Counted from the stretch's first letter, positions 1-6,864 are shown. The stretch: 12,845 bases of DNA from JBFHDX01 sp041584475 (GCA_041584475.1 JBFHDX010000108.1:1-12845), one strand, 5' to 3'. The notes: a model not told the origin generated them from the letters alone. Translations and numbers: made by a program.

Positions 1-198
1 CTTCAGGCTCTGCGCCGCCTCGAGCACCGGCGCCGTGACCTTCGTCGCGGACCGCACGGCGAGCCCGTCGTAGCCTGCGATGCGGCGCACCAGCTCGGGC
101 TCTGCCAGCCCGACCTCGACGTCGACGTCGAGCCCGCGCTCGCGGAAGATCTCGGCGGCGCGCGGGCTCAGATCATCGGAAATCAGGACTTTCGGCAT
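1..198 (-). CDS. serA: D-3-phosphoglycerate dehydrogenase, N-terminal part (cut by window edge)
   Basis: Visible are the first 66 residues, beginning MPKVLISDDLSPRAAEIF and continuing through a segment with YDGLAVRSATKVTAPVLEAA. This is the standard N-terminus of SerA, the NAD-dependent dehydrogenase that oxidises 3-phosphoglycerate to 3-phosphohydroxypyruvate in the first committed step of serine synthesis. The RSATKV segment is the substrate-contacting strand seen across the D-2-hydroxyacid dehydrogenase family. The NAD-binding and ACT-type regulatory regions lie outside the window. The ATG is 15 nt after the serC stop codon, with a GGGA-like ribosome site upstream, so serC and serA are almost certainly co-transcribed. 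The product feeds directly into SerC, which fits the arrangement. Only the N-terminus is seen, so the identification relies partly on context. Confidence 0.9.
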   Translation of the reverse strand, partial: MPKVLISDDLSPRAAEIFRERGLDVDVEVGLAEPELVRRIAGYDGLAVRSATKVTAPVLEAAQSLK

Positions 199-213
199 CG
201 CATTGTTCCCGCG

Positions 214-1368
214 TCATTGGGCGGCCAGCTGTCCCCTGCCGACCTGCTCGTACGCCCAGTCGAGCCAGGGCAGCAGCGCCTGCATGTCGGCGCGCTCGAC
301 GGTCGCCCCGCCCCAGATGCGAAAGCCCGGCGGTGCGTCCCGGTAGGCGCCGATATCGTACGCGACGCCCTCCCTATCGAGCAGTTCCGCCATCCGCTTC
401 GGTGTCGCGGCGGCATCGTCCTGCGCGCGTTCCGGCGCGATCTCGAGACAGATCGACGTCGACGAGCGGGCGGCGGCATCGCGGGCCAGAAAGCGGACCC
501 AGCCGGAGGCGGCGACCCAGTCGGCGACGACGGCGAGGTTGGCTCGCGAACGCGCGATCAGCGCCGGCAGGCCACCGACCTCCTCTGCCCATGTCAGCGA
601 GTCGATCGCATCCTCGACGCACAACATCGACGGCGTGTTGATCGTCTCGCCGAGAAAGATCCCGTCGATCAGCCGGCCGCCCTTGGTCAGACGAAAGATC
701 TTCGGCAACGGCCACGGCGGGGCGTAGCCTTCGAGCCGCTCCACCGCACGCGGGCCGAGCACCAGCATGCCGTGCGCGCCCTCACCGCCGAGCACCTTCT
801 GCCACGACCAGGTCGTGACATCGAGCCTGTCCCACGGCAGTTCCATGGCGAACACGGCGGAGGTCGCGTCGCAGATGGTGAGGCCGGAACGGTCGGACGC
901 GATCCACTCCCCGTCGGGAACGCGCACGCCGCTCGTCGTGCCGTTCCAGGTGAACACCACGTCGCGCCCGGGATCGACGCTCGAGAGGTCGGGCAGGTCG
1001 CCGTAATCGGCCTCGATCACGCGAACGTCGGCGAGCTTCAGCTGCCCCGTGACGTCGGCGGCCCAGCCCTTGCCAAAGCTCTCCCAGGCGAGCACGTCGA
1101 CACCGCGTGCGCCGAGCAGCGACCAGAGCGCCATCTCGACGGCGCCGGTGTCGGACGCGGGAACGATGCCGATGCGGTAGTCGTCGGGGATGCCGAGGAT
1201 CGCGCGACTGCGATCGATGACCTCGCGCAGCTTGCTTTTGCCGCCGGCCGCCCGATGCGATCGTCCGACCCAGGCAGCGCCGAGCACCGACGGTGACCAG
1301 CCGGGACGTTTGGCGCACGGTCCCGATGAGAAGAACGGGCGTTCCGGCCGCCGCGCGGGCCGGTTCAT
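214..1368 (-). CDS. serC: Phosphoserine aminotransferase (alphaproteobacterial/Methanosarcina type)
   Basis: The 384-residue protein is a PLP-dependent class V aminotransferase that converts 3-phosphohydroxypyruvate and glutamate to phosphoserine and 2-oxoglutarate in the cytoplasm. The motif TWSWQKVLGGEGAHG at about 186-200 carries the PLP lysine (K191), and the ICDATSAVFAMELPW strand at 165-179 has the aspartate that contacts the pyridine nitrogen (D167). FFSSGPCAKRPGWS near the N-terminus is the usual start of this long SerC subgroup. The ATG at 1368 was chosen because family similarity begins about ten residues later. The same frame stays open far upstream, but that extension is a shadow of the permease gene. 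It is followed by serA with a 15-nt gap. No strong Shine-Dalgarno is seen. A structured leader with a candidate promoter precedes it, suggesting regulated expression. Confidence 0.96.
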   Translation of the reverse strand: MNRPARRPERPFFSSGPCAKRPGWSPSVLGAAWVGRSHRAAGGKSKLREVIDRSRAILGIPDDYRIGIVPASDTGAVEMALWSLLGARGVDVLAWESFGKGWAADVTGQLKLADVRVIEADYGDLPDLSSVDPGRDVVFTWNGTTSGVRVPDGEWIASDRSGLTICDATSAVFAMELPWDRLDVTTWSWQKVLGGEGAHGMLVLGPRAVERLEGYAPPWPLPKIFRLTKGGRLIDGIFLGETINTPSMLCVEDAIDSLTWAEEVGGLPALIARSRANLAVVADWVAASGWVRFLARDAAARSSTSICLEIAPERAQDDAAATPKRMAELLDREGVAYDIGAYRDAPPGFRIWGGATVERADMQALLPWLDWAYEQVGRGQLAAQ

Positions 1369-1467
1369 GACCGATCGCCCGGACGGACGCAACCGGCACC
1401 GACTGTTCGCAAACGCAGCAAATTCCGATGCATCTTCGGTTCCTCGGGTGCCACGAACCAGACGCGA
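1369..1467 (-). promoter_or_regulatory. Structured serC 5' leader (candidate serC-motif cis-regulatory RNA)
   Basis: The minus-strand stretch before serC is rich in potential RNA structure. Hairpin A pairs GGTTC (1459-1455) with GAACC (1442-1438), with a loop containing GGCACC (1452-1447). The palindrome GATGCATC lies at 1434-1427. A hairpin with a 2-nt bulge and a TGCG loop spans 1418-1403. Immediately after it comes CGGTGCCGGTTGCG (1401-1388), whose GGTGCC can pair with the GGCACC loop of hairpin A, giving a possible pseudoknot just upstream of the start codon. A conserved 'serC' leader motif has been described upstream of serC in Alphaproteobacteria, and this is a positional and structural candidate for it. 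Membership was not tested, the structures are hand-drawn, and the ligand, if any, is unknown. Confidence 0.5.
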
Positions 1468-1492
1468 GAAACTAGACGCGGTGCCGGTTGCG
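1388..1492. repeat. 14-bp perfect inverted repeat around the serC leader
   Basis: CGCAACCGGCACCG at 1388-1401 and CGGTGCCGGTTGCG at 1479-1492 on the plus strand are exact reverse complements, separated by 77 nt. One arm sits in the candidate promoter spacer and the other close to the serC start codon. A third element, GGTGCC at 1447-1452, lies between them and is complementary to the core of the 1388-1401 arm. The repeat could act as an RNA switch in read-through transcripts, as a paired DNA operator, or be incidental. Confidence 0.75.
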
Positions 1493-1497
1493 GTCAA
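1469..1497 (-). promoter_or_regulatory. Candidate serC promoter
   Basis: On the minus strand TTGACC (1497-1492) is followed after exactly 17 nt by TAGTTT (1474-1469), inside a CTAGTTTC context. This would start transcription at about 1462 and give a leader of roughly 95 nt. The same TTGnnn-N17-CTAGTTTC arrangement occurs before the tartrate dehydrogenase gene in this window, which supports both. The 5' arm of the leader's 14-bp inverted repeat lies in the spacer, so it would be outside the transcript made from here. Confidence 0.5.
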
Positions 1498-1544
1498 CGG
1501 CCAATGGTGCAGTGCGACATCGGCGGCGCGGACCGCCGCCGGCG

Positions 1545-3380
1545 CTACAGCCCGTAATAGCCCGGCGCGAACAGCGAGAAGACGATCCAGAGCAGGAACA
1601 GGAGCGGCAGGCCGACCTTGACGAAGTCGCTGAAGCGGTAGTGGCCCGGAACCATGATCAGCAGGTTCGTCTGGTACCCCATCGGCGAGGCGAACGAGCA
1701 GTTGGCGCCGAGCAGCACGGCGATGGCGAACGGCTCCGGAGGCAGACCGAGACCCAGGGCGATGTTGATCGCGATCGGCGTGAACAGCACCGCCATCGCG
1801 TTGTTGGTGACCAGGTTGGTGAGCAGCGCGACCATGAGATAGAGCGCGCTGAGGATCGTCGCCGGGTTGCTGCCGTCGAGCAGCCAGAGCATCTGCCCGG
1901 CGAGAAAGCGCGCCCCCCCGGTCACCTGCAACGCCTCGCCCAGCGCCAGCGCCGTCGCAACCATCATGACGATGCGCGAGTCGAGCGCGCGCGTCGCCTC
2001 GCGCAGACCGAGCACGCCGGTCGCCAGCATCGCGGCGGCGCCCATTATCGCGGCGGCGGCGATCGGCATGACTCCGGTCGAGGCGACGAGAATGACGCAG
2101 GCAAAGATGGCGATGGCACGCTTCGCGTGGTGCACCGACGGCAGCGCCGCCGCCGACCATTCCATCAGCAGCACGTCGCGGTTGCCGCGCAGCGCCCTGA
2201 CATCCTGGTTCCGCCCCTGGATCAGCAGCACGTCGCCGGCTTCGAGCGGGATCTGCGTAATGCGCCGGCGCAGCATGCGGCTGCGCCGCTCGATGCCCAG
2301 CACTATGCAGCCGTGCCGGTAGCGGAACCCGATGCGCTCCAGCGTCCGGCCGACCATCGGCGAATCCGGCGGCACCATGACCTCGGCCATGACCTGGTCG
2401 CCGGTCGTCCACGGCCGCTCCTCCTGCTGGCCCTCGTCCGCAAGCGGCTCGGGAATCTCGGGATGCAGCAGGTGCGGATCGCCGTGCAGGGTCTCGGTGA
2501 GCGTCTTGCGCGTCGCCGCCACGACGACGAGGTCGCCGACCTGCAGCGTCACGTCGTCGAACGGCGGCAGGATCGCCCGCTCGCCGCGTTGGATCATGAG
2601 GACGGTGATCTCCGGCAGGGCGGCGAAGACGCCGAGATTGGACTCCTCGCCGACCAGCCGCGAGCCCTCTCCGATCGTGATCTGCGCGACGAACTGCTTG
2701 GCGGAAACCAGCAGGCGCGGTCCGCTGATGGCGCGGTCCGGCAACAGTCGGGGCGCGATGAAGAGCAGATAGACGAGCCCGACGGCGGCGAGCAGGCTTC
2801 CCGGCACGAAGAAGTCGAACATCTTGAGCGGCGCCTCGCCGAGGGCGACGAGCGTGCCCGAGACCAGCAGGTTCGTCGACGATCCTAGCAGCGTCGTCAT
2901 GCCGCCGAGGATCGCGGCAAAACTCAACGGCATCATCGTCCGACCCGGACCGTGGCCGAGTTTCTCGGCCAGCGACTGCATGATCGGTATGAAGATGAGG
3001 ACGACGGGCGTGTTGTTGAGGATCGCGCTGACCACCGCCACGACGACCAGCGACAGCGCGACCGACCCCGCGGCGCTGCCGCGCGTCAGCTTGAGGAGCA
3101 CCCAGGCGCCGCGACCGAGGGCGCCAGTCGTCGCCAGGCCCTGGCCGATCACCAGCAGCCCGAGCACGGCGATCAGCGCGGGATTTCCGAAGCCCGCGAA
3201 CAGCAGGCCGAGGGTCATCTGCTCGATGGGGAAAAGCTGGAACAGCAGTACCAGCCCGGAGAGAATGAGCAGCGAGGTCAGCTCGTAGCTCAGCCGCTCG
3301 CTGGCATAGAGCAGCAGCGCCCCGACGCTGAGCGCGAACACCGCCGACATCTGGATTACGTGCACGTCGAAGACGTTCAA
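1545..3380 (-). CDS. DASS/SLC13-family permease with two RCK_C-like domains
   Basis: This membrane transporter of about 611 residues belongs to the divalent anion:Na+ symporter superfamily, which moves C4-dicarboxylates, citrate or sulfate. The N-terminal helical block contains NNTPVV (about 122-127) and GSSTNLL (about 166-172), the first SNT-type substrate/sodium motif. Two soluble RCK_C (TrkA-C-like) domains follow at about 225-297 and 327-402. The second helical block has TNLVTNN (about 521-527) and the characteristic SPMGYQTNLLIMVPG (about 565-579). No ATG lies at the N-terminus. TTG at 3380 is preferred because GGAGG (3394-3390) is 9 nt upstream; TTG at 3389 and ATG at 3350 are alternatives. 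It lies 43 nt after the MaoC gene, whose operon it probably shares, favouring a C4-dicarboxylate or hydroxy-acid substrate. Substrate assignment is inference. Confidence 0.92.
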   Translation of the reverse strand: MNVFDVHVIQMSAVFALSVGALLLYASERLSYELTSLLILSGLVLLFQLFPIEQMTLGLLFAGFGNPALIAVLGLLVIGQGLATTGALGRGAWVLLKLTRGSAAGSVALSLVVVAVVSAILNNTPVVLIFIPIMQSLAEKLGHGPGRTMMPLSFAAILGGMTTLLGSSTNLLVSGTLVALGEAPLKMFDFFVPGSLLAAVGLVYLLFIAPRLLPDRAISGPRLLVSAKQFVAQITIGEGSRLVGEESNLGVFAALPEITVLMIQRGERAILPPFDDVTLQVGDLVVVAATRKTLTETLHGDPHLLHPEIPEPLADEGQQEERPWTTGDQVMAEVMVPPDSPMVGRTLERIGFRYRHGCIVLGIERRSRMLRRRITQIPLEAGDVLLIQGRNQDVRALRGNRDVLLMEWSAAALPSVHHAKRAIAIFACVILVASTGVMPIAAAAIMGAAAMLATGVLGLREATRALDSRIVMMVATALALGEALQVTGGARFLAGQMLWLLDGSNPATILSALYLMVALLTNLVTNNAMAVLFTPIAINIALGLGLPPEPFAIAVLLGANCSFASPMGYQTNLLIMVPGHYRFSDFVKVGLPLLFLLWIVFSLFAPGYYGL

Positions 3381-3423
3381 ACCCCCCAACCTCCGCCAAG
3401 CCGGACGCCATGGCCCGGACAGA

Positions 3424-3885
3424 TCATGCGGTATTCGCCGTCGGCCTTCTGCGCAGTATCGTCATCGCCTGATAGGTTATCACCGTATCGCCGTCCTGGT
3501 TTAGCACCTTGAAACCGAGGCGCACCGATCCGCGGTCGGCGCGCGAACGCGACGGCCGCGTTTCCAGCACGTCGACGATCGTCCGTATGGTGTCGCCGGG
3601 GCGTACCGGAACCAGCCAGCGCACCTCGTCGAGACCGGGGCCGGCGATGTTCGAGCGGTTGAGCAGGCCAAGGTCGTAGAACAGCCTGAAGCTCAGCGCC
3701 AGCGTCTGAAAACCGCTCGCGATGAGGCCGCGGAACGGACCGGTCGCGGCGTCCGCGATGCTCACATGCATGTGCTGCGGGTCGTAGGACAGGGCGAAGT
3801 CGATGATCTGCGACTCGGTCAGCGAGGCGCTGCGCGACTCGAACCGGTCTCCGACCGTGAAGTCCTCGAACCACCGTGTATGCAT
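3424..3885 (-). CDS. MaoC-family hot-dog hydratase/dehydratase
   Basis: The 153-residue protein has the single hot-dog domain of the MaoC/(R)-specific enoyl-CoA hydratase family. It opens with WFEDFTVGDRFES, a typical MaoC start. The hydratase motif is YDPQHMHV (34-41), with the expected catalytic pair D35 and H40, followed by GLIASGFQTLA (about 53-63) and RWLVPVRPGDTI, the strand and loop found before the second half of the fold. The usual reaction is reversible hydration of a 2-enoyl-CoA or mesaconyl-CoA-like substrate in the cytoplasm. The actual substrate cannot be read from the sequence. The start codon is 10 nt after the stop of the tartrate dehydrogenase gene, indicating tight coupling. 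How a CoA-ester hydratase would serve tartrate or D-malate oxidation is not obvious. Confidence 0.9.
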   Translation of the reverse strand: MHTRWFEDFTVGDRFESRSASLTESQIIDFALSYDPQHMHVSIADAATGPFRGLIASGFQTLALSFRLFYDLGLLNRSNIAGPGLDEVRWLVPVRPGDTIRTIVDVLETRPSRSRADRGSVRLGFKVLNQDGDTVITYQAMTILRRRPTANTA

Positions 3886-3895
3886 GGTGTCGGTC

Positions 3896-4954
3896 TCAGA
3901 GCGATTCGGCGATCGCCTGCGTGAGATCCCTGGTGTTGGCCTTGCCGCCCATGTCCGGGGTCAGTGCCGCCTTGTCCCTCAGCACGGTCTCGATCGCCGC
4001 GACGATCGCGTCGGCGGCATCCTTGTGCCCCAGATGCTCGAGCATCATCGCGCCCGACCAGATCTGGCCGATCGGGTTGGCGCGCCCCTTGCCGGCGATA
4101 TCGGGCGCCGATCCGTGCACCGGTTCGAACATCGACGGGTAGTCGCGTTCCGGATTGATGTTGGCGCCGGGCGCGATGCCGATCGTTCCGGTCGCCGCCG
4201 GCCCGAGGTCGGAGAGGATGTCGCCGAGCAGGTTGCTGCCGACGACGACGTCGAACCAGTCGGGATGCTGGACGAAATGGGCGGTCAGGATGTCGATGTG
4301 GAACTGGTCCCATCTGACGTCGGGATAGTCCTTCGACACCGCGCGCACGCGCTCGTCCCAGAAGGGCATCGTGTAATAGATGCCGTTCGACTTCGTCGCC
4401 GACGTCAGGTGCTTGGCCGGCCTGCTCTTCGCCAGCTCGAAGGCGTAGCGGACGATCCGGTCGACTCCCTTGCGGGTGAAGATGTTCTCCTGGATCACCA
4501 TCTCGTCCTCGGTGCCATGATTGAACCGTCCGCCGACTTCGGAGTACTCGCCCTCGACGTTCTCGCGAACGACGTAGAAGTCGATGTCGCCAGGCGCGCG
4601 TCCGGCCAGCGGCGAGGTTACGCCGTCGAACAGGCGCACCGGACGAAGGTTGACGTACTGGCGGAACATGCGGCGGATCGGGATCAGCAGACCCCACAGC
4701 GAGATGTGATCGGGCACGCCCGGGAATCCGACCGCCCCGAGATAAATGGCATCGTGGTCCCTGATCTGGTCGAGCCCGTCCTCGGGCATCATCCGGCCGG
4801 TCGCCTTGAAGCGCTCGCAGCTCCAGTCGAACTCGTCGTAGTTGAATTCCAGCCCGAAACGGCCGGCGACCCTCTCGAGGACCTCGATGCCCGCCGGGAC
4901 CACCTCCTTGCCGATGCCGTCACCCGGAATGACGGCGATCCTGTATTTTGCCAT
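3896..4954 (-). CDS. ttuC: Tartrate dehydrogenase / D-malate dehydrogenase (decarboxylating)
   Basis: The 352-residue protein belongs to the isocitrate/isopropylmalate dehydrogenase superfamily and most resembles the TtuC/DmlA branch, NAD- and divalent-metal-dependent enzymes acting on tartrate and D-malate. Visible are IPGDGIGKEV (9-18), three substrate arginines in RRMFRQYVNLRPVR and VVRENVEGEYSEVGG (R94, R104, R130), Y137, K188, metal aspartates D221, D245 and D249 in SNLLGDILSDLGP, and the NAD-binding EPVHGSAPDIAGKG (277-290). The ENVEGEYSEVGG stretch and length favour TtuC/DmlA over LeuB. A strong GGAGGG lies 7 nt before the ATG. It leads the probable operon with the MaoC protein and permease, and a promoter candidate sits about 50 nt upstream. 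D-malate and tartrate activities overlap in this family, so the physiological substrate is uncertain. Confidence 0.92.
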   Translation of the reverse strand: MAKYRIAVIPGDGIGKEVVPAGIEVLERVAGRFGLEFNYDEFDWSCERFKATGRMMPEDGLDQIRDHDAIYLGAVGFPGVPDHISLWGLLIPIRRMFRQYVNLRPVRLFDGVTSPLAGRAPGDIDFYVVRENVEGEYSEVGGRFNHGTEDEMVIQENIFTRKGVDRIVRYAFELAKSRPAKHLTSATKSNGIYYTMPFWDERVRAVSKDYPDVRWDQFHIDILTAHFVQHPDWFDVVVGSNLLGDILSDLGPAATGTIGIAPGANINPERDYPSMFEPVHGSAPDIAGKGRANPIGQIWSGAMMLEHLGHKDAADAIVAAIETVLRDKAALTPDMGGKANTRDLTQAIAESL

Positions 4955-5003
4955 GGACGAGCCCTCCGCCTGTCGATGCGCCTGTTCGCTGTCGGGTGCG
5001 GCG

Positions 5004-5032
5004 AAACTAGCCGCGCCGCAAGTGCTTCACAA
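5004..5032 (-). promoter_or_regulatory. Candidate promoter of the ttuC-maoC-permease operon
   Basis: On the minus strand TTGTGA (5032-5027) is separated by exactly 17 nt from TAGTTT (5009-5004), in the context GCTAGTTTC. GCTA at this place fits the GCTANAWC -10 description for housekeeping promoters of Caulobacter. Initiation near 4997 would give a leader of about 40 nt containing the GGAGGG ribosome site. The -10 shares the eight bases CTAGTTTC with the candidate serC promoter. Confidence 0.5.
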
Positions 5033-5250
5033 GCCCCCGCATCACGGGTGCCGGCGGCGTTCGGCGCGTCGATCACTTTTTGCCCCGAAAGGCCGTGTTC
5101 TGTCGCTGTTCGCTTGACCATCGGAGCCGGAAGGCGCAAACTCCATGTGCGGCTGAGGCCTTGACGGCCGGCCGATTTAGACGCCGCAATACCTGTGCGG
5201 CATCTTGGTCGCCGATCGCAACCGCGGGCGGTTGGAGCCAATATAGGAAA

Positions 5251-5292
5251 TGTCGAAACGACACTAGAGCCGCCAGCAAGCCTGGCGGCTCT
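5251..5292. repeat. Two adjacent hairpins upstream of tsaC
   Basis: TGTCG-AAA-CGACA forms a 5-bp stem with a 3-nt loop at 5251-5263. Three bases later, AGAGCCGCCAG (5266-5276) and CTGGCGGCTCT (5282-5292) form a perfect 11-bp stem with a 5-nt loop. Neither side has a run of T that would make it a classic intrinsic terminator. The pair ends 25 nt before the tsaC ATG and could be a 5' UTR structure or a factor-binding site. Confidence 0.7.
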
Positions 5293-5317
5293 TGCCGTGG
5301 AAAGACAGCGCCCCGCC

Positions 5318-6262
5318 ATGCCGCAGATCCAGTCCATCACCGCCGAATCGCTGGCATTGGCAGCGGATCACATCCGTGCCGGCCGGCTCGTCGCCTTTCC
5401 AACGGAAACGGTGTACGGGCTTGGTGCCGACGCGACCAACGGGGCGGCCGTCGCGGCGATCTTCGAGGCCAAGGGTCGGCCCCGCTTCAACCCGCTTATA
5501 GTGCATATACACGATACGGCCGCGGCACGCCGGATCGGCCGCTTCGTCGACACCGCGGAAACGCTGGCGGCGCGGTTCTGGCCGGGCCCGCTGACGCTCG
5601 TCCTGCCGCGCCGTCCGGACACCCAGGTCTCCGAGCTGGTGAGCGCCGGGCTCGACTCGATCGCCCTGCGCGTGCCCGCGCACCGGGGTGCCCGCCAGCT
5701 TCTCGAGGCCGCCGGGCGGCCGCTCGCCGCCCCCAGCGCCAACCGCTCGGGGCGGGTCAGCCCGACCACCGCGCAGCACGTCGCCGAGGAGCTGGGCGAT
5801 GCCGTGGCCCTGATCCTCGACGGCGGCCCATCGGCGGTCGGCGTCGAATCGACGGTGCTCGACCTCTGCGGCGAAGAACCCATCCTGTTGCGGCCGGGCG
5901 GCGCCCCGACCGAGGATATCGAGGCGCTGCTGGGGCGACCGCTGGCCCTGCCCGGCGAAGCGGCGGCGATCCGCTCTCCGGGCATGCTCGAGAGCCATTA
6001 CGCCCCGGCGCTGCCCCTGCGACTCGATGCCGGCCACGCCCGACCTGGCGAGGCGCTGCTCGGCTTCGGCCCGGCGCCGGACGCCGACCTCAATTTGAGC
6101 GAACGCGGCGACCTGCGCGAAGCGGCGGCGAACCTGTTCGCCTTCCTGCGGCGGCTCGACCGCCCGGAGCGAACCGGAATCGCGGTGATGCGGATCCCGG
6201 ATCGGGGGCTTGGCCGCGCCATCAACGACCGGCTGCGTCGCGCCGCCGCGCCGCGCCGCTAA
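5318..6262 (+). CDS. tsaC: L-threonylcarbamoyladenylate synthase (Sua5/YrdC type)
   Basis: The 314-residue cytoplasmic enzyme makes threonylcarbamoyl-AMP from threonine, bicarbonate and ATP for the t6A37 modification of ANN-decoding tRNAs. The YrdC domain (about 8-195) shows FPTETVYGLGADA (27-39), KGRPRFNPL (52-60) with the K-R pair that contacts the nucleotide, and PSANRSGRVSPT (139-150) with the conserved S-x-N. Near 220-230 SPGMLESHYAP marks the linker into the smaller C-terminal Sua5 domain, so this is the long Sua5 form rather than the short E. coli-type TsaC. The ATG at 5318 gives a typical N-terminus. Upstream in-frame starts add unrelated sequence. No clear Shine-Dalgarno is visible, and a strong hairpin lies just upstream. 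The next gene follows after 56 nt and may be co-transcribed. Confidence 0.94.
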   Translation: MPQIQSITAESLALAADHIRAGRLVAFPTETVYGLGADATNGAAVAAIFEAKGRPRFNPLIVHIHDTAAARRIGRFVDTAETLAARFWPGPLTLVLPRRPDTQVSELVSAGLDSIALRVPAHRGARQLLEAAGRPLAAPSANRSGRVSPTTAQHVAEELGDAVALILDGGPSAVGVESTVLDLCGEEPILLRPGGAPTEDIEALLGRPLALPGEAAAIRSPGMLESHYAPALPLRLDAGHARPGEALLGFGPAPDADLNLSERGDLREAAANLFAFLRRLDRPERTGIAVMRIPDRGLGRAINDRLRRAAAPRR

Positions 6263-6318
6263 GCGGTGCGGCGCCTCGGGCCCGGCACGGCCGCGGTATT
6301 GGACGAAGGAGGGTAGAC

Positions 6319-6774
6319 ATGCTGCAACGGCCAGCGACGCGCCATCGCGTGCGGTGCCGAGCCGCCATCGCCATGGCCCTGCTGGCGTTCGCCACGGCGG
6401 CGTCGGCGCAGCAGCCGGCCATCGAGTCGCCGACGCTGAGTGGACTGATCACCGAGGCCTCGACGGCGCATACGCTCTGGCTCGGCGCGATCGACGTCCG
6501 CCTGCGCGGTGTCCGCATCCTCGACGAGAAGGCGGCCGAAGCCCTGCAGTTCATGCGCTCGCTGGCGACGAGCCGCAAGGCGACTTGCACGCTGACCGGC
6601 GAACGCGCGGACACGCCGGCCGGCCCGCTCGTCGGCCGCTGCACGATCGCGGATCCCGGCGACGCCACCGCGCTCGACCTCGGCGAGCGGCTGATCGGCC
6701 TCGGCTACGGCCGCCCGTGCGCGGCGCCGCAGCCGGCGCCGCTGATCTGGCCGCCGGTCTATCGCTGCGAATAG
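6319..6774 (+). CDS. Small exported protein with a degenerate SNase-like fold
   Basis: The 151-residue protein starts at an ATG with a strong AAGGAGGG 5 nt upstream. An Arg-rich n-region, a hydrophobic stretch (AAIAMALLAFATA) and ASA|QQ near 28-32 form a signal peptide, so the product should be periplasmic. The region from about 53 to 134 follows the order of a staphylococcal-nuclease (thermonuclease) domain: IDVRLRGVRI, then an alpha segment EKAAEALQFMRSL, a strand with TCTLTGERAD, GPLVGRCTI, and DLGERLIGLGYGRPC. The usual D-x-x-GR loop with the second catalytic arginine is replaced by TPAGPLVG, and the PE catalytic glutamate is not evident, so nuclease activity is doubtful. Cysteines at 90 and 108 or 134 and 150 could form disulfides. 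The SNase-like assignment is by pattern only. The function is unknown. Confidence 0.82.
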   Translation: MLQRPATRHRVRCRAAIAMALLAFATAASAQQPAIESPTLSGLITEASTAHTLWLGAIDVRLRGVRILDEKAAEALQFMRSLATSRKATCTLTGERADTPAGPLVGRCTIADPGDATALDLGERLIGLGYGRPCAAPQPAPLIWPPVYRCE

Positions 6775-6828
6775 GCGACTCGCGGACACGATAGCGCGAC
6801 CGGCCGTGACCGGCGGCGGCACGCCGTC

Positions 6829-6857
6829 TTGTCGTGAGCCCGGGCAGTCCCTAATCT
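6829..6857 (+). promoter_or_regulatory. Candidate promoter placed for a leaderless FAD-oxidase mRNA
   Basis: TTGTCG (6829-6834) and TAATCT (6852-6857) are separated by exactly 17 nt. Only 7 nt lie between the -10 and the A of the ATG at 6865, so transcription would be expected to begin at or next to the start codon. No Shine-Dalgarno is visible before this gene, as expected for a leaderless message. The -10 is a weak match and the call rests on geometry. Confidence 0.4.
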
Positions 6858-6864
6858 CGCGGTC

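Larger units (their letters stand above)
4955..5317. other. Divergent intergenic region without a convincing gene
   Basis: This 363-nt stretch separates the minus-strand ttuC operon from plus-strand tsaC. It holds the ttuC promoter candidate at 5004-5032 and a pair of hairpins at 5251-5292. Two TTGAC sequences occur on the plus strand (5114-5118 and 5161-5165), but neither has a convincing -10 at normal spacing, so no tsaC promoter is called. A short minus-strand reading frame (5073-5279) has no recognisable motif or good ribosome site. Confidence 0.6.

Noticed and set aside
1488..2888. Long plus-strand open frame opposite the permease
   Set aside because: Shadow of the permease gene with low-complexity Arg/Gln/His composition and no motifs.
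214..3411. A continuous minus-strand open frame of more than 1000 codons spanning serC and the permease gene
   Set aside because: Only the serC part (from 1368) has protein-family motifs. The upstream part is an Arg/Ala/Gly-rich shadow frame of the permease gene, a common effect of high GC content.
3896..4954. 3-isopropylmalate dehydrogenase (LeuB)
   Set aside because: The ENVEGEYSEVGG stretch, the SNLLGDILSDLGP context and the neighbouring carrier fit the tartrate/D-malate branch better, and no leucine genes are nearby.
3803..5164. Plus-strand open frame opposite ttuC
   Set aside because: Antisense shadow of the dehydrogenase; no motifs and an improbable amino-acid composition.
5073..5279. 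Short minus-strand frame of 68 codons in the divergent intergenic region
   Set aside because: No ribosome site, domain or signal peptide, and it overlaps the hairpin pair and probable upstream regulatory sequence.
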